DNA of 64,000 nt from an uncultured Lacticaseibacillus sp. (GTDB lineage Bacteria; Bacillota; Bacilli; Lactobacillales; Lactobacillaceae): positions 32,814 to 96,813 of the forward strand of contig CAKRNG010000005.1 of the NCBI GenBank assembly GCA_934370925.1, written 5' to 3'. The translations under genes and the position numbers were made by a program. Positions 45,630-54,108 of the stretch are shown in pieces (position 1 is the first letter of the stretch; the number at the start of each line of letters is the position of its first letter). Below the pieces are notes generated by a model. That model did no database searches and was not told the DNA's origin. It saw only the letters and a list, made by a program, of their open reading frames with translations.

Positions 45630-47468
45630 TTACTTGGACATCTTGCGACGCTTGTCAGCCTTCGTCCGTTCGCCGGTGTTCAAAATCTTCTTACGGAGAC
45701 GAATGCTCTGAGGTGTTACTTCACAGTATTCATCATCGTTCAAGAATTCGATGGAAGATTCGAGCGTCATCTGCTTAGGCGTCTTGATGGCAGCCGCGTG
45801 GTCCTTACCAGAAGCACGGGTGTTCGTCAGGTTCTTCCCCTTCGTAACGTTAACGGCAATATCGTTTTCACGTGAGTTCTGACCCACAATCATGCCTTCG
45901 TAAACTTCGGTCTGGGCATCGATGAACAGCACACCACGATCTTCAACACTCTGGAGGGAGTAGGTCGTTGCGTTACCAGCATTGATGGAAACAAGGGCAC
46001 CGTTGTTACGGCCTGGTTCCCAGTTCGTAATCTTTGGTCCGTACTTTTCGAACGTGTGGTTCATAATGCCGTAACCACCAGTAGCGGAAAGGAATTCGGT
46101 TGAGTAACCAATCAGACCACGAGAAGGTGTCAGGAAGGTCAAACGTGTCTGACCATTTCCTTCGTTTTCCATGTTCTGCATTTCACCCTTACGCTGGGAC
46201 ATTGCATCGATAATGGAACCGGTGTACTGTTCAGGCGTGTCAATCTGAACCATTTCGTATGGTTCGCAGATCTGACCGTCGATTTCGCGGTAGATAACCT
46301 GAGGGCGACCAAGCTGGAGTTCGTAACCTTCACGACGCATCTCTTCAACAAGGATGGACAAGTGAAGTTCACCACGACCAGAAACTTCCCACATGCCGGC
46401 CGTGTCGGTGTTTTCAACACGGAGGGAAACGTCCGTCTGCAACTGCTGACGAAGACGTTCTTCAAGCTTACGGGCGGTCACATTCTTACCTTCACGACCA
46501 GCAAAAGGACTGTCGTTGGCAACGAACATCATCTGCAGTGTTGGTTCGTCGATACGCAGGATAGGTAATGCATCCTGGTGATCGCTTGCCGTAACGGTTT
46601 CACCAACGAAGATGTCATCCATCCCGGAAACCGCAATCAAATCCCCAGCCTTGGCTTCGTTGATTTCAACACGCTGCAAACCGAAGAAACCAAAGAGCTT
46701 GGTCACACGGAAGTTCTTCGTAGAGCCATCAAGCTTCATAACGGTAACAGAGTCACCAATCTTGATGCTACCACGGAAGACACGGCCAATCCCGATACGA
46801 CCTACATAGTCGTTGTAGTCCAACATTGAAACCTGGAACTGTAATGGTTCGTCAGAGTTGTCAATTGGCGCAGGAATCGTGTCAACGATTGTCTGGAAGA
46901 TAGGTTCCATCGTGTGTTCCTGCGTATCAAGATCTTCATCAAGACTTGACGTTCCGTTAATTGCAGAAGCGTACACGATTGGGAATTCGAGCTGATCATC
47001 GTCAGCACCAAGTTCGATGAAGAGTTCAAGCACTTCATCAACAACTTCTTCAGGACGTGCACCTGGACGGTCAATCTTGTTGATGACAACAATTGGGGTC
47101 AAGTGCTGTTCCAAGGCCTTCTTCAGAACGAAACGTGTCTGAGGCATGGTCCCTTCAAAAGCGTCAACGACGAGCAGAACACCGTCAACCATCTTCATGA
47201 TACGTTCAACTTCACCACCGAAGTCGGCGTGTCCTGGGGTGTCCAGGATGTTGATAGTTGTGTCTTTGTACTTAACAGCGGTGTTCTTACTCAGAATGGT
47301 AATCCCGCGTTCCTTTTCAATGGGGTTCGTGTCCATGGCACGATCCCCAATCTGGGTGTGCTGGTCCAGTGTATCGGACTGCTTAAGCATTTCGTTAACC
47401 AAGGTTGTCTTCCCGTGGTCAACGTGGGCAATGATCGCAATATTACGAATGTCGTCGCGTGTTTTCAA
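45630..47468 (-). CDS. typA: Ribosome-associated GTPase TypA (BipA)
   Basis: Translation-factor-like GTPase used in ribosome assembly at low temperature and stress. The 612-aa protein starts [24 protein letters not shown] from a TTG at 47468 that has AGAGGAAGG 6 nt upstream; family proteins start at the same place. G1 is AHVDHGKT (14-21), G3 DTPGHADFGG, G4 NKID. Domains II, III, V and the C-terminal TypA-specific part (with RTKADKRRKMSK) are complete. Own promoter and terminator. Confidence 0.97.
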   Translation of the reverse strand: MKTRDDIRNIAIIAHVDHGKTTLVNEMLKQSDTLDQHTQIGDRAMDTNPIEKERGITILSKNTAVKYKDTTINILDTPGHADFGGEVERIMKMVDGVLLVVDAFEGTMPQTRFVLKKALEQHLTPIVVINKIDRPGARPEEVVDEVLELFIELGADDDQLEFPIVYASAINGTSSLDEDLDTQEHTMEPIFQTIVDTIPAPIDNSDEPLQFQVSMLDYNDYVGRIGIGRVFRGSIKIGDSVTVMKLDGSTKNFRVTKLFGFFGLQRVEINEAKAGDLIAVSGMDDIFVGETVTASDHQDALPILRIDEPTLQMMFVANDSPFAGREGKNVTARKLEERLRQQLQTDVSLRVENTDTAGMWEVSGRGELHLSILVEEMRREGYELQLGRPQVIYREIDGQICEPYEMVQIDTPEQYTGSIIDAMSQRKGEMQNMENEGNGQTRLTFLTPSRGLIGYSTEFLSATGGYGIMNHTFEKYGPKITNWEPGRNNGALVSINAGNATTYSLQSVEDRGVLFIDAQTEVYEGMIVGQNSRENDIAVNVTKGKNLTNTRASGKDHAAAIKTPKQMTLESSIEFLNDDEYCEVTPQSIRLRKKILNTGERTKADKRRKMSK

Positions 47469-47543
47469 TGGTGGCCTTCCTCTCAGCAATATATCTTTTT
47501 TATCGTGATTATGGGGTGCTTAAACCCCAACATACAAAGTAGC

Positions 47544-47552
47544 AGTATAGCA
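47544..47552 (-). promoter_or_regulatory. Extended -10 promoter of typA
   Basis: TGCTATACT on the minus strand (47552-47544), 75 nt upstream of the TTG start. A GGGG/CCCC hairpin lies in the leader. Confidence 0.5.
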
Positions 47553-47613
47553 CAGTCTCAACGAAATGTGCGACTTACTGAAAATAAACTTCAAAATTCA
47601 CCTGAAACTTTCA

Positions 47614-47910
47614 CTATTTTCCCGTTCCCGGTTGCGGGAGGTGCACAGTGGTTGCAGGATCCGCCTTTCGCGCTGCCTGAACAGCCCGGTAAGTTGAGTA
47701 ATCCGTCAATTCTTCAAACTGCTTATCATACTGTTTTTCCGTCCCCTTATCAGGCACGACCTTTTTAAATCCACGATAAGCAGCCAGCAAATTCTCCCGG
47801 TTAACGCCACGTTCATAAGCGTCCTCAACTAGTGAATAGAACGTGGTGACCGCAACCATCTCGTCCTTTGTCCAATCAAAGTCTAACGGATACGTGTAGT
47901 TTGGCTTCAA
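47614..47910 (-). CDS. UPF0223 family protein (YktA-like)
   Basis: A 98-aa protein starting at TTG 47910 (LKPNYTYPLDFDWTKDEMVAVTTFYSLVEDAYERGV), 8 nt after GGGGAG. The motif YPLDxDW-x4-EMV and VTxFYxLVExAYExGV are the UPF0223 signature; function unknown. The in-frame upstream extension (to 48012) overlaps the ATPase-like gene and has no good start. An AT-rich TATAAT sits upstream but without a clear -35. It lies between typA and the ATPase-like gene. Confidence 0.85.
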   Translation of the reverse strand: MKPNYTYPLDFDWTKDEMVAVTTFYSLVEDAYERGVNRENLLAAYRGFKKVVPDKGTEKQYDKQFEELTDYSTYRAVQAARKADPATTVHLPQPGTGK

Positions 47911-47993
47911 AATGAATACTCCCCTATTATATAACTTTTCCAGAACAAAGGGTCGTCCCGCATGCAGGTCGACCCTTCTAAAAGATATCGCGT

Positions 47994-48725
47994 TCATCTC
48001 ACCGGCGACCACGAAACGGTCCCCTGATTTGATAAGAACGCAATTTGTCTTCGCGTACTTTGTTGTCGTGCAACCCCATTAACGAGTGCGCGTACCCGAA
48101 GAATCAGCATCACAAAGCGCGAGCGAATCGCTGTTTCTTCAAGCATGCCGCGCCAGAAAATCCGGGGCATTGTCATCTTCGCAAGACGAACAATGAACGC
48201 AACCCGCCCAAGTACAAATACATCCCGAATGGTCATCGCGTGTGCATCTGTGGTTAGGTTACGCGCCAAAACGCGATCGTTGCCAATTGCAACCACCGCT
48301 GCGGTGACATCCGTGTTCATTTGGGCACCGGCAAGAATGACCTCACCATCAACTTGAACGTCAACGGGAGCCATTCGCCCTGCACGCAAAACAACTGTGT
48401 CACCTGGTACGAGTTCGTCAACTGTTACCGTTCGCGTCAGACCCGAACGAACCACGGTTGCCTGTTCCGCACCATTATCAAGTTTCTTCGCCAGCAGAAA
48501 AACCTGACGACCAATCATGTAGGCGAAAAAGCCGCCAACAAGCATCATGCCAACAAATGCGATAATTCCCCAAACCAGTCCAGCAAGCACACTCACGCCA
48601 CTTGTCAATAGAACGACAGGCAACAATACTTTCCAAGCGTGCGCAACGAGTGGTGTCGCCGTCTGTTCAAGACGTGCGCGACGCACTTCGGTCTGGGTAA
48701 GTCCGCTGTTTACAAACTTCAGCAT
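47994..48725 (-). CDS. P-type-ATPase-like protein lacking the catalytic domains
   Basis: A 243-aa protein with two membrane helices (about 31-70) and a segment matching the actuator domain of cation ATPases: ELVPGDTVVLRAGRMAPVDVQVDGEV (about 104-129). The TGES loop is replaced by MNTDVTA, no DKTGT or nucleotide-binding domain follows, and a C-terminal basic stretch ends it. So it cannot be a pump. AAAGGAGG is 8 nt before the ATG at 48725. It follows a 31-aa ORF with a promoter. Either a remnant of an ATPase or a small regulatory membrane protein; composition is not obviously decayed and the frame is clean. Confidence 0.6.
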   Translation of the reverse strand: MLKFVNSGLTQTEVRRARLEQTATPLVAHAWKVLLPVVLLTSGVSVLAGLVWGIIAFVGMMLVGGFFAYMIGRQVFLLAKKLDNGAEQATVVRSGLTRTVTVDELVPGDTVVLRAGRMAPVDVQVDGEVILAGAQMNTDVTAAVVAIGNDRVLARNLTTDAHAMTIRDVFVLGRVAFIVRLAKMTMPRIFWRGMLEETAIRSRFVMLILRVRALVNGVARQQSTRRQIAFLSNQGTVSWSPVR

Positions 48726-48777
48726 CGTCATACCCTCCTTTATCCCGGAGCGTGACGATGACCGCTTGCTTATTTAA

Positions 48778-48873
48778 CTAAAATTTCCAGCCCAATAAGG
48801 CAGGCGGTACAACGTCATGACTTCCGGGGTCCTCGTTGTCCGAACTACTTCCAGGTTTTGCTTCATGTGTCAT
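48778..48873 (-). CDS. 31-aa peptide upstream of the ATPase-like gene
   Basis: ATG at 48873 with a strong GAGGAGGTGA site and a consensus promoter 66 nt upstream. The product starts MTHEAKPGSSSDNEDPGSHD, an acidic, unstructured-looking peptide, and ends VVPPALLGWKF, a hydrophobic tail. The stop is 52 nt before the ATPase-like start. The signals make translation likely; function unknown. It could be a leader peptide or a small membrane-binding partner. Confidence 0.55.
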   Translation of the reverse strand: MTHEAKPGSSSDNEDPGSHDVVPPALLGWKF

Positions 48874-48938
48874 TGTACTCACCTCCTCAAGGGCTTCACG
48901 TGCACATCAACGTGAAAGTCGCATACTTTTCATAAGTA

Positions 48939-48968
48939 ATTATACGCCTTTTCACACGGACACGTCAA
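48939..48968 (-). promoter_or_regulatory. Promoter of the 31-aa ORF / ATPase-like operon
   Basis: On the minus strand: TTGACG (48968-48963), an 18-nt spacer and perfect TATAAT (48944-48939). Confidence 0.7.
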
Positions 48969-48984
48969 ACGTTTTGCTCTTAGT

Positions 48985-49545
48985 TGGACGGGTCTGCTGG
49001 TGGTCTCCGTTACGGTTTTTGGGGGCCGGAACGTGGTGTGGCCGGGCCGGTGCTTACTGCTGGCCTCCATTGCGGGCTTTTGAGGGCCGGAACGTGGTGT
49101 GGCCGGTTCCAGCCGCTGACGCGTCTTCCACCTGAAAAGGAAGCCTTGGCTCGCTCCGCTCCCGCAAGTCTTCCTTTTCGCCAGTCTGACCAAAAACCGG
49201 TCAGACTTCCACCACTTGGCCCTCAACGCCCTCCACTCCGACCACCAGTAAGCACCTACATAGATGTAATAGTTGGATGGAATATCCCCCTCTTTTTTAG
49301 GGAAAAACCTTTTTAGGCAGGACATTCGCGGCTGCGCGCGAATGTCTTATCGAGGGTTGGTTTGCTCACTGAAGGTTGATTTAACGGTAATGGATACTCC
49401 GAGTTTCTATTCACCCAATCAGCAAATGGATGCAACGCAAGGAGCGACAGCGACGTTGCGTCAACATCTTTCCATTCAAACAAGAGGATGATTAGCGAGA
49501 TGTGTAGGCAGTTGTGGCGTCAAGCTTGCCCCCGCAACCGCCGCC
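48985..49545 (-). repeat. Family 1 repeat, copy E (inverted; modules 2 and 3, collapsed module 1)
   Basis: Read on the minus strand. Module 1 has shrunk to a hairpin of about 39 nt whose ends still read GGCGGTTGCGGG and CCACAACTGCC (49545-49507). Module 2 follows with GACATTCGC/GCGAATGTC at 49346-49321. In module 3 the loop ACTTGCGGGAGCGGAGCGAG is kept, but the stem is GAAAAGGAAG/CTTCCTTTTC instead of the copy A stem, and AGTCTGACC/GGTCAGACT flank GGTTTTT. Two CGGAACGTGGTGTGGCCGG units lie at 49026-49108. It fills most of the 744-bp gap before def. Confidence 0.8.
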
Positions 49546-49589
49546 CTTTAGCATTCGCTCAACAACATGTTTTGTGCTATGCTAAAGGG
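49544..49589 (+). promoter_or_regulatory. def promoter region with 11-bp inverted repeat
   Basis: CCCTTTAGCAT (49544-49554) and ATGCTAAAGGG (49579-49589) are perfect inverted repeats. The right arm overlaps an extended -10, TGCTATGCT (49575-49583). It could be an operator or an early RNA hairpin. Confidence 0.45.
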
Positions 49590-49617
49590 TAGAAATAATT
49601 TTCAGGAGGCTACCAGC

Positions 49618-50175
49618 GTGTTTTTAATGAAAGATATTGTTCGTGACCCAAACCCCGTTTTGCGGGCCACAGCAAAGAAGCTGACCTTTCCCCTCAGCGA
49701 CGAGGATAAACAGTTAGCTCATGACTTAATGGAATACCTCGTCATTAGCCAAGACGAAGAAGAAAACAAGAAGTACAAGTTACGTCCAGGTGTCGGGTTG
49801 GCTGCACCACAAGTTGACCGTTCCGTTGCCATGACTGCTGTTTTAATTCCAGATGACGAAGACGGTATTTTTCTTCAGGACGTTCTAGTTAACCCACGCA
49901 TTGTGAGCCACTCCGTTCAGACCGCCGCCCTCTCTGAAGGGGAAGGGTGCCTGTCCGTCGATGACCCACATCCCGGTTACGTTGTGCGTCACGACCGCGT
50001 GACCATTAAGTACAACACACTTGACGGCGAGGAAAAGAAGTTGCGCCTCAAGAATTACCCCGCCATTGTGGTTCAACACGAAATCGATCACCTCAATGGC
50101 ATTCTGTTCTATGATCACATTCGCGCTGACAAGCCATTTGAACTCGAAGACCCTAATGGTGTTTTGCTCGGCTAA
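49618..50175 (+). CDS. def: Peptide deformylase
   Basis: Removes the N-formyl group from nascent proteins; a metal enzyme. The 185-aa protein starts at GTG 49618 (VFLMKDIVRDPNPVLRATAKKL) with GGAGG 8 nt upstream, in agreement with lactobacillus homologues. The three signatures are GVGLAAPQ, EGCLSVD and QHEIDHLNG. The insertion ISQDEEENKKYKLR is typical of the Gram-positive type 2 enzyme. Monocistronic. Confidence 0.97.
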   Translation: MFLMKDIVRDPNPVLRATAKKLTFPLSDEDKQLAHDLMEYLVISQDEEENKKYKLRPGVGLAAPQVDRSVAMTAVLIPDDEDGIFLQDVLVNPRIVSHSVQTAALSEGEGCLSVDDPHPGYVVRHDRVTIKYNTLDGEEKKLRLKNYPAIVVQHEIDHLNGILFYDHIRADKPFELEDPNGVLLG

Positions 50176-50200
50176 TTAAAAAAATTCACGCAACACTTTA

Positions 50201-50249
50201 AAAACGTCCGCCGTAAATTCACGATCGAATTTACGGCGGACGTTTTTTG
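50201..50249. terminator. Bidirectional terminator with a 20-bp perfect stem
   Basis: AAAACGTCCGCCGTAAATTC (50201-50220) pairs fully with 50227-50246 around ACGATC, then T-run. It ends def and probably the convergent gene. Confidence 0.92.
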
Positions 50250-50260
50250 TTTACATCGTA

Positions 50261-50656
50261 CTAATTCAAGCGTTTCAAATCTGCAACGTAACCTCGTGTG
50301 CTCATATTCACCATGAGCGCCACGTCAATATTCACTTGATGATTACGAATCCACACATCCGTTAATTGAAGTCGGCTCGCATCCACAGACGTAAACGCCG
50401 CACGAACCGCATCAACCGTAATATCCGGCACAACAGGCATGCGATAATTCATGAGGGCAAGCGAACGTCCCCAGACTTTATCAACCGGCTGTCCGTCCAC
50501 CTGTGCAAGTGACAACATCGCTAAAATAGGTTGCACGATTGCGTTCGTTTCATCTAACCACTGACGTTCACGGTGTCGCTGCCAGAAACGAATGGCAACA
50601 AAGGCAATGACCAAAAGCACCGCCGTCACAATTAATAATTCAACCGTTGCATTCAT
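50261..50656 (-). CDS. Membrane-anchored protein of unknown function
   Basis: A 131-aa protein with one N-terminal helix (about 5-23, VELLIVTAVLLVIAFVAI) followed by a basic stretch (RFWQRHRERQW), so the bulk should be cytosolic. The rest is a small soluble domain without recognisable motifs. AAAGGGGGG lies before the ATG at 50656; an in-frame extension to 50761 has no site. It converges on def and is divergent from rpoY. Confidence 0.7.
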   Translation of the reverse strand: MNATVELLIVTAVLLVIAFVAIRFWQRHRERQWLDETNAIVQPILAMLSLAQVDGQPVDKVWGRSLALMNYRMPVVPDITVDAVRAAFTSVDASRLQLTDVWIRNHQVNIDVALMVNMSTRGYVADLKRLN

Positions 50657-50896
50657 TCCGTGCCCCCCCTTTGATTCATCTACTATTATTATCGCACATC
50701 TACCACCCGCACCGTCACCTTTTGGCTTATTCTTTACGGAAGATTCAGCAGCCAGAAGCACTTAACACTTTGGCGGTCAAAAATTGGACAGCGTTAGCAC
50801 CGTACCCCACCACCAGCACGCACACCCAAAGCATCGCTAAATTTTTCCCACAACCGCCCCACGCCTATCCTCCATATGGCACGCCACGAATGGTTA

Positions 50897-50905
50897 TGCT
50901 AAAAT
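50897..50905 (+). promoter_or_regulatory. Extended -10 promoter of rpoY-rnjA
   Basis: TGCTAAAAT (50897-50905) about 100 nt before rpoY; no clear -35. The leader can form GTTTGGC-x-GCCAAC. The 350-bp gap 50657-51006 shows no gene; 50790-50875 has a faint resemblance to family 1. Confidence 0.45.
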
Positions 50906-51006
50906 AGTAATAACGTTTGGCATTCGCCAACAATGTGCGGGTATAGACACAATAATCCTCGAGATAAATGAGGACTAGTTTTGTGTACTTGAAAGGAGAA
51001 CTAAAC

Positions 51007-51219
51007 ATGATTTACAAAGTATTATTCCAACCAAACAAGATTGAGAACCCTCGTCGTGAAAACACGCAGTCAATCTACATCGAATCCGAATCTTCCGTTG
51101 CAGCACGTGCAACCGTTGAAGAAAAAACGGACTACAACATTGAATTGATTCAGGAACTGTCAGGTGATTTCCTCGACTACGAACAGCAGTCCCCTGACTT
51201 CAAAATCACGGAGCTATAA
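51007..51219 (+). CDS. rpoY: RNA polymerase epsilon subunit
   Basis: Small subunit of Firmicute RNA polymerase (DUF1447). The 70-aa protein [29 protein letters not shown]... is typical, with GAAAGGAG before the ATG. rnjA starts 3 nt after it, the conserved rpoY-rnjA pair. Confidence 0.95.
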   Translation: MIYKVLFQPNKIENPRRENTQSIYIESESSVAARATVEEKTDYNIELIQELSGDFLDYEQQSPDFKITEL

Positions 51220-51222
51220 TCT

Positions 51223-52905
51223 ATGAAGCTCAACATTAAAAAAAATGAAACGGCGGCATTTGCCGTCGGTGGTTTGGGGGAAATCGGGAAGAACACGTAT
51301 GGTATCCAGTATCAGGACGAAATCATCGTGATTGATGCCGGTATTAAGTTCCCCGAAGACGATCTGCTCGGGATTGATTACGTCATTCCTGATTACAGCT
51401 ACCTCGTTCAAAACAAGGATAAGATTAAGGGTCTCGTCATCACGCACGGACACGAAGATCACATCGGAGGGATTCCTTATTTCCTGAAGGCCTTGCCTGA
51501 TGTGCCCGTCTACGCTCCCCCTTTGGCTGCTGCCCTCATTCGTGGCAAGCTTGAGGAACACGGGATTCTGCGGTCAACGAAACTGACAGAAATCGCTGAA
51601 GACACGGTTCTTCAGTTCGACCACATGTCCGTTGACTTCTTCCGCACCACCCACAGTATTCCCGACACGCTTGGGATCGCAGTGCACACACCAAACGGCG
51701 TAATTGTTGAAACGGGTGATTTCAAGTTCGACCTCACCCCAGTCGGTGACCAGCCTTCCCCTAACCTGCAGAAGATGGCCCGTCTGGGTGAAGAGGGCGT
51801 CTTGCTCCTCATGTCCGACAGTACGAATGCGGAAGTTCCTAACTTCACGAAGTCCGAACGGTTCGTGGGTCACTCCATTCGCCATATTTTTGAAGGCGTC
51901 GAAGGCCGAATCATTTTCGCCACCTTCGCCTCCAACATTTCCCGTGTGGCACAAGCTGCAGAAGCTGCCATGAACAACGGCCGTAAAATCGCCGTGTTCG
52001 GTCGGTCAATGGAAAATGCAATTGTGAATGGTCGTGAACTTGGTTACCTGGACATTCCCGACGACGTGCTCGTTGATGCCCATGAAATCAACCGCCTCCC
52101 CGCTGATAAAGTCATGATTCTATGTACCGGCTCACAAGGTGAACCCATGGCCGCCCTCTCTCGGATTGCAAACGGCACGCACCGCCAGATTAGCATTCAA
52201 CCTGGTGACACCGTTATCTTCTCCAGTAACCCAATTCCTGGGAACACCACCAGCGTGAACGCGGTGATTAACCAGCTTGAGGCTGCAGGCGCTGATGTCA
52301 TTCACGGGAAGGTCAACAACATCCACACGTCTGGTCATGGTGGTCAAGAAGAACAGAAGCTCATGCTTCGGCTCATCAAGCCAAAGTACTTCATGCCTTG
52401 CCACGGTGAATATCGGATGCAGAAGATTCACACCGAGCTCGCCCAGCTTTGTGGCGTTTCCGAAGATAACTGCTTCATCATGGAAAACGGTGATGTCCTC
52501 GCGTTGACCGAAAATTCTGCGCGACGTGCCGGTCACTTCCCCGCTAGCGATGTTTACATTGATGGCAGCGGTATAGGTGATATCGGCAATGCCGTTATTC
52601 GCGATCGGCGGATGTTGTCTGAAGAAGGTCTTGTCGTGGTGGTCGCCACCATCAACATGCAAAAGCACACCGTCTTGGCGGGGCCTGACCTACTTTCTCG
52701 TGGCTTCGTCTACATGCGTGAATCTGGAGAACTGATTAATCAGGCACAACGCCAGATATACCGCACGATTAAAAATACGTTTAACGACAACGAGAAGGTG
52801 TCCGAGGCGATGCTGAAGGAAGCCATTACCAACGCATTGTCTGAATTCCTGTTCAAACGAACCGAACGTCGACCAATCATCATTCCGATGTTGATTACCC
52901 TTTAA
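51223..52905 (+). CDS. rnjA: Ribonuclease J1
   Basis: 5'-3' exo- and endonuclease central to mRNA turnover in Firmicutes. The 560-aa protein has the intact metal motif [10 protein letters not shown], beta-CASP motifs ([53 protein letters not shown]) and a C-terminal domain. It is the active counterpart of rnjB at 30691. It follows rpoY directly and is probably co-translated. Confidence 0.97.
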   Translation: MKLNIKKNETAAFAVGGLGEIGKNTYGIQYQDEIIVIDAGIKFPEDDLLGIDYVIPDYSYLVQNKDKIKGLVITHGHEDHIGGIPYFLKALPDVPVYAPPLAAALIRGKLEEHGILRSTKLTEIAEDTVLQFDHMSVDFFRTTHSIPDTLGIAVHTPNGVIVETGDFKFDLTPVGDQPSPNLQKMARLGEEGVLLLMSDSTNAEVPNFTKSERFVGHSIRHIFEGVEGRIIFATFASNISRVAQAAEAAMNNGRKIAVFGRSMENAIVNGRELGYLDIPDDVLVDAHEINRLPADKVMILCTGSQGEPMAALSRIANGTHRQISIQPGDTVIFSSNPIPGNTTSVNAVINQLEAAGADVIHGKVNNIHTSGHGGQEEQKLMLRLIKPKYFMPCHGEYRMQKIHTELAQLCGVSEDNCFIMENGDVLALTENSARRAGHFPASDVYIDGSGIGDIGNAVIRDRRMLSEEGLVVVVATINMQKHTVLAGPDLLSRGFVYMRESGELINQAQRQIYRTIKNTFNDNEKVSEAMLKEAITNALSEFLFKRTERRPIIIPMLITL

Positions 52906-52921
52906 AAATTAGTTTCACACC

Positions 52922-52957
52922 AAAAGAGGTTGCAGTCATTGCGGCCTCTTTTTTTGC
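52922..52957 (+). terminator. Intrinsic terminator after rnjA
   Basis: AAAGAGGTTGC pairs with GCGGCCTCTTT (two G-U pairs), then T7. Confidence 0.88.
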
Positions 52958-53047
52958 ACAACGTGACAAAAATTAATTTACGGTGTGACTTAAATAAACA
53001 TCCCATTGCGAGATGTCTATTACTTCTACGTGGCACGTCGGTTACAG

Positions 53048-53076
53048 TTGTGTTTCAAAGAATCGACCGGTATACT
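53048..53076 (+). promoter_or_regulatory. Promoter of the lipid kinase gene
   Basis: TTGTGT (53048-53053), a 17-nt spacer and TATACT (53071-53076), 33 nt before the start. Confidence 0.7.
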
Positions 53077-53109
53077 TTTTAGTAGAGTAAAAATCGTGGA
53101 GGGTTCACC

Positions 53110-54054
53110 ATGCCGTACCTGTATATTATCTTCAATCCAGGCGCCGGTTCGGGAACCGCACAATCGGCCTGGCAGGTGGTTAAGCAACGTCTGACGGAGA
53201 CAAAAACTGATTATGCGGTCCGGGTCGTCAAACATCACGGACACACCGCACAACTTGCCCACCAAGTTGGTGCATTTGCTGCACACAAAGATGGCGTGTT
53301 GGTCGTTATTGGTGGTGATGGCACACTCAATCAGGCAATCCTTGGTTTACGGTCTTCCGGCAACACCACCATGCCCGTCGCCTACGTTCCCGCGGGTAAT
53401 GATATTGATTTCGCCCGGGCTGCCGGCATTAGCACGGATCCCCACAAAGCAATCAACCAAGTCTTAGACGCAACCACTTCAAAAACCATTTATATTGGGC
53501 ACTACAATGAGCTGACCTATCATAATTCCGGCTATTTCGTTAGTACATTCGGGGTCGGTCTTGATGCAGCTGTCGTTTATGCAAACGGCGGAGACGATGA
53601 AATTCCTTTTCTTCGGCGTTTTCGCTATAAACACGGCCTGCGTATTGCACAACTACTCCCCGCCTTCCTCAACCGCCAACCCTTTGGCGCATCCATTCAT
53701 CATGTAGGCGGTAACGACCTCTTGAACAACCTGCTCATTTGTACCGCAGTCGTTCATCCTTACTACGCGGGCACTGAATTGGCATCAATTAGCCCAATTA
53801 CTGCGCCCAACCTAGATTTGGTCGCCATTCGCAACGTCAATTTCTTGCATCTTGCCTACCTCTTGCTCCGCTTAGTCACAGGGCACTCAAACGAAACAGA
53901 CGTCGTACGCCACTATAAGGGCAACAAATTACGCGTCACAACGAACACCCTTGAGTTTGGCCACGTTGATGGTCACGAATTGGGCAGTCGATTGTTCGAC
54001 CTTGAGTTCACGACCGTTCCCGAACAACTTTGGGTGAGCCCCATTCAGGCATAA
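53110..54054 (+). CDS. Diacylglycerol kinase family lipid kinase
   Basis: A 314-aa protein starting MPYLYIIFNPGAGSG with the ATP motif GGDGTLN (68-74) and PAGNDIDFARA. These place it in the DgkB/YegS lipid kinase family, which phosphorylates diacylglycerol or a related lipid at the membrane. The exact substrate is not determined. GTGGAGGG precedes the ATG. Single-gene unit. Confidence 0.9.
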   Translation: MPYLYIIFNPGAGSGTAQSAWQVVKQRLTETKTDYAVRVVKHHGHTAQLAHQVGAFAAHKDGVLVVIGGDGTLNQAILGLRSSGNTTMPVAYVPAGNDIDFARAAGISTDPHKAINQVLDATTSKTIYIGHYNELTYHNSGYFVSTFGVGLDAAVVYANGGDDEIPFLRRFRYKHGLRIAQLLPAFLNRQPFGASIHHVGGNDLLNNLLICTAVVHPYYAGTELASISPITAPNLDLVAIRNVNFLHLAYLLLRLVTGHSNETDVVRHYKGNKLRVTTNTLEFGHVDGHELGSRLFDLEFTTVPEQLWVSPIQA

Positions 54055-54055
54055 T

Positions 54056-54094
54056 AAAAATCCTGGTGCCGCACTTGGCATCAGGATTTTTTTA
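54056..54094. terminator. Terminator between the lipid kinase gene and recD2
   Basis: AAATCCTG-g-TGCC pairs with GGCA-t-CAGGATTT; T7 on the plus strand and A-rich flank (T on the minus strand). Convergent genes. Confidence 0.9.
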
Positions 54095-54108
54095 TTTTAG
54101 GCGTTCCA

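Noticed and set aside
48930..49325. ORFs on both strands inside the repeat near 49 kb (131 aa minus, 110 aa plus)
   Set aside because: They follow the palindromic repeat structure, are rich in Arg/Pro/Ser, and equivalent frames in other copies are not conserved.
50790..50875. Possible decayed family 1 copy (ACCCCACCACCAGCACGC and CCCACAACCGCCCC)
   Set aside because: Similarity is limited to short C-rich strings and no hairpin or loop of the family is recognisable.
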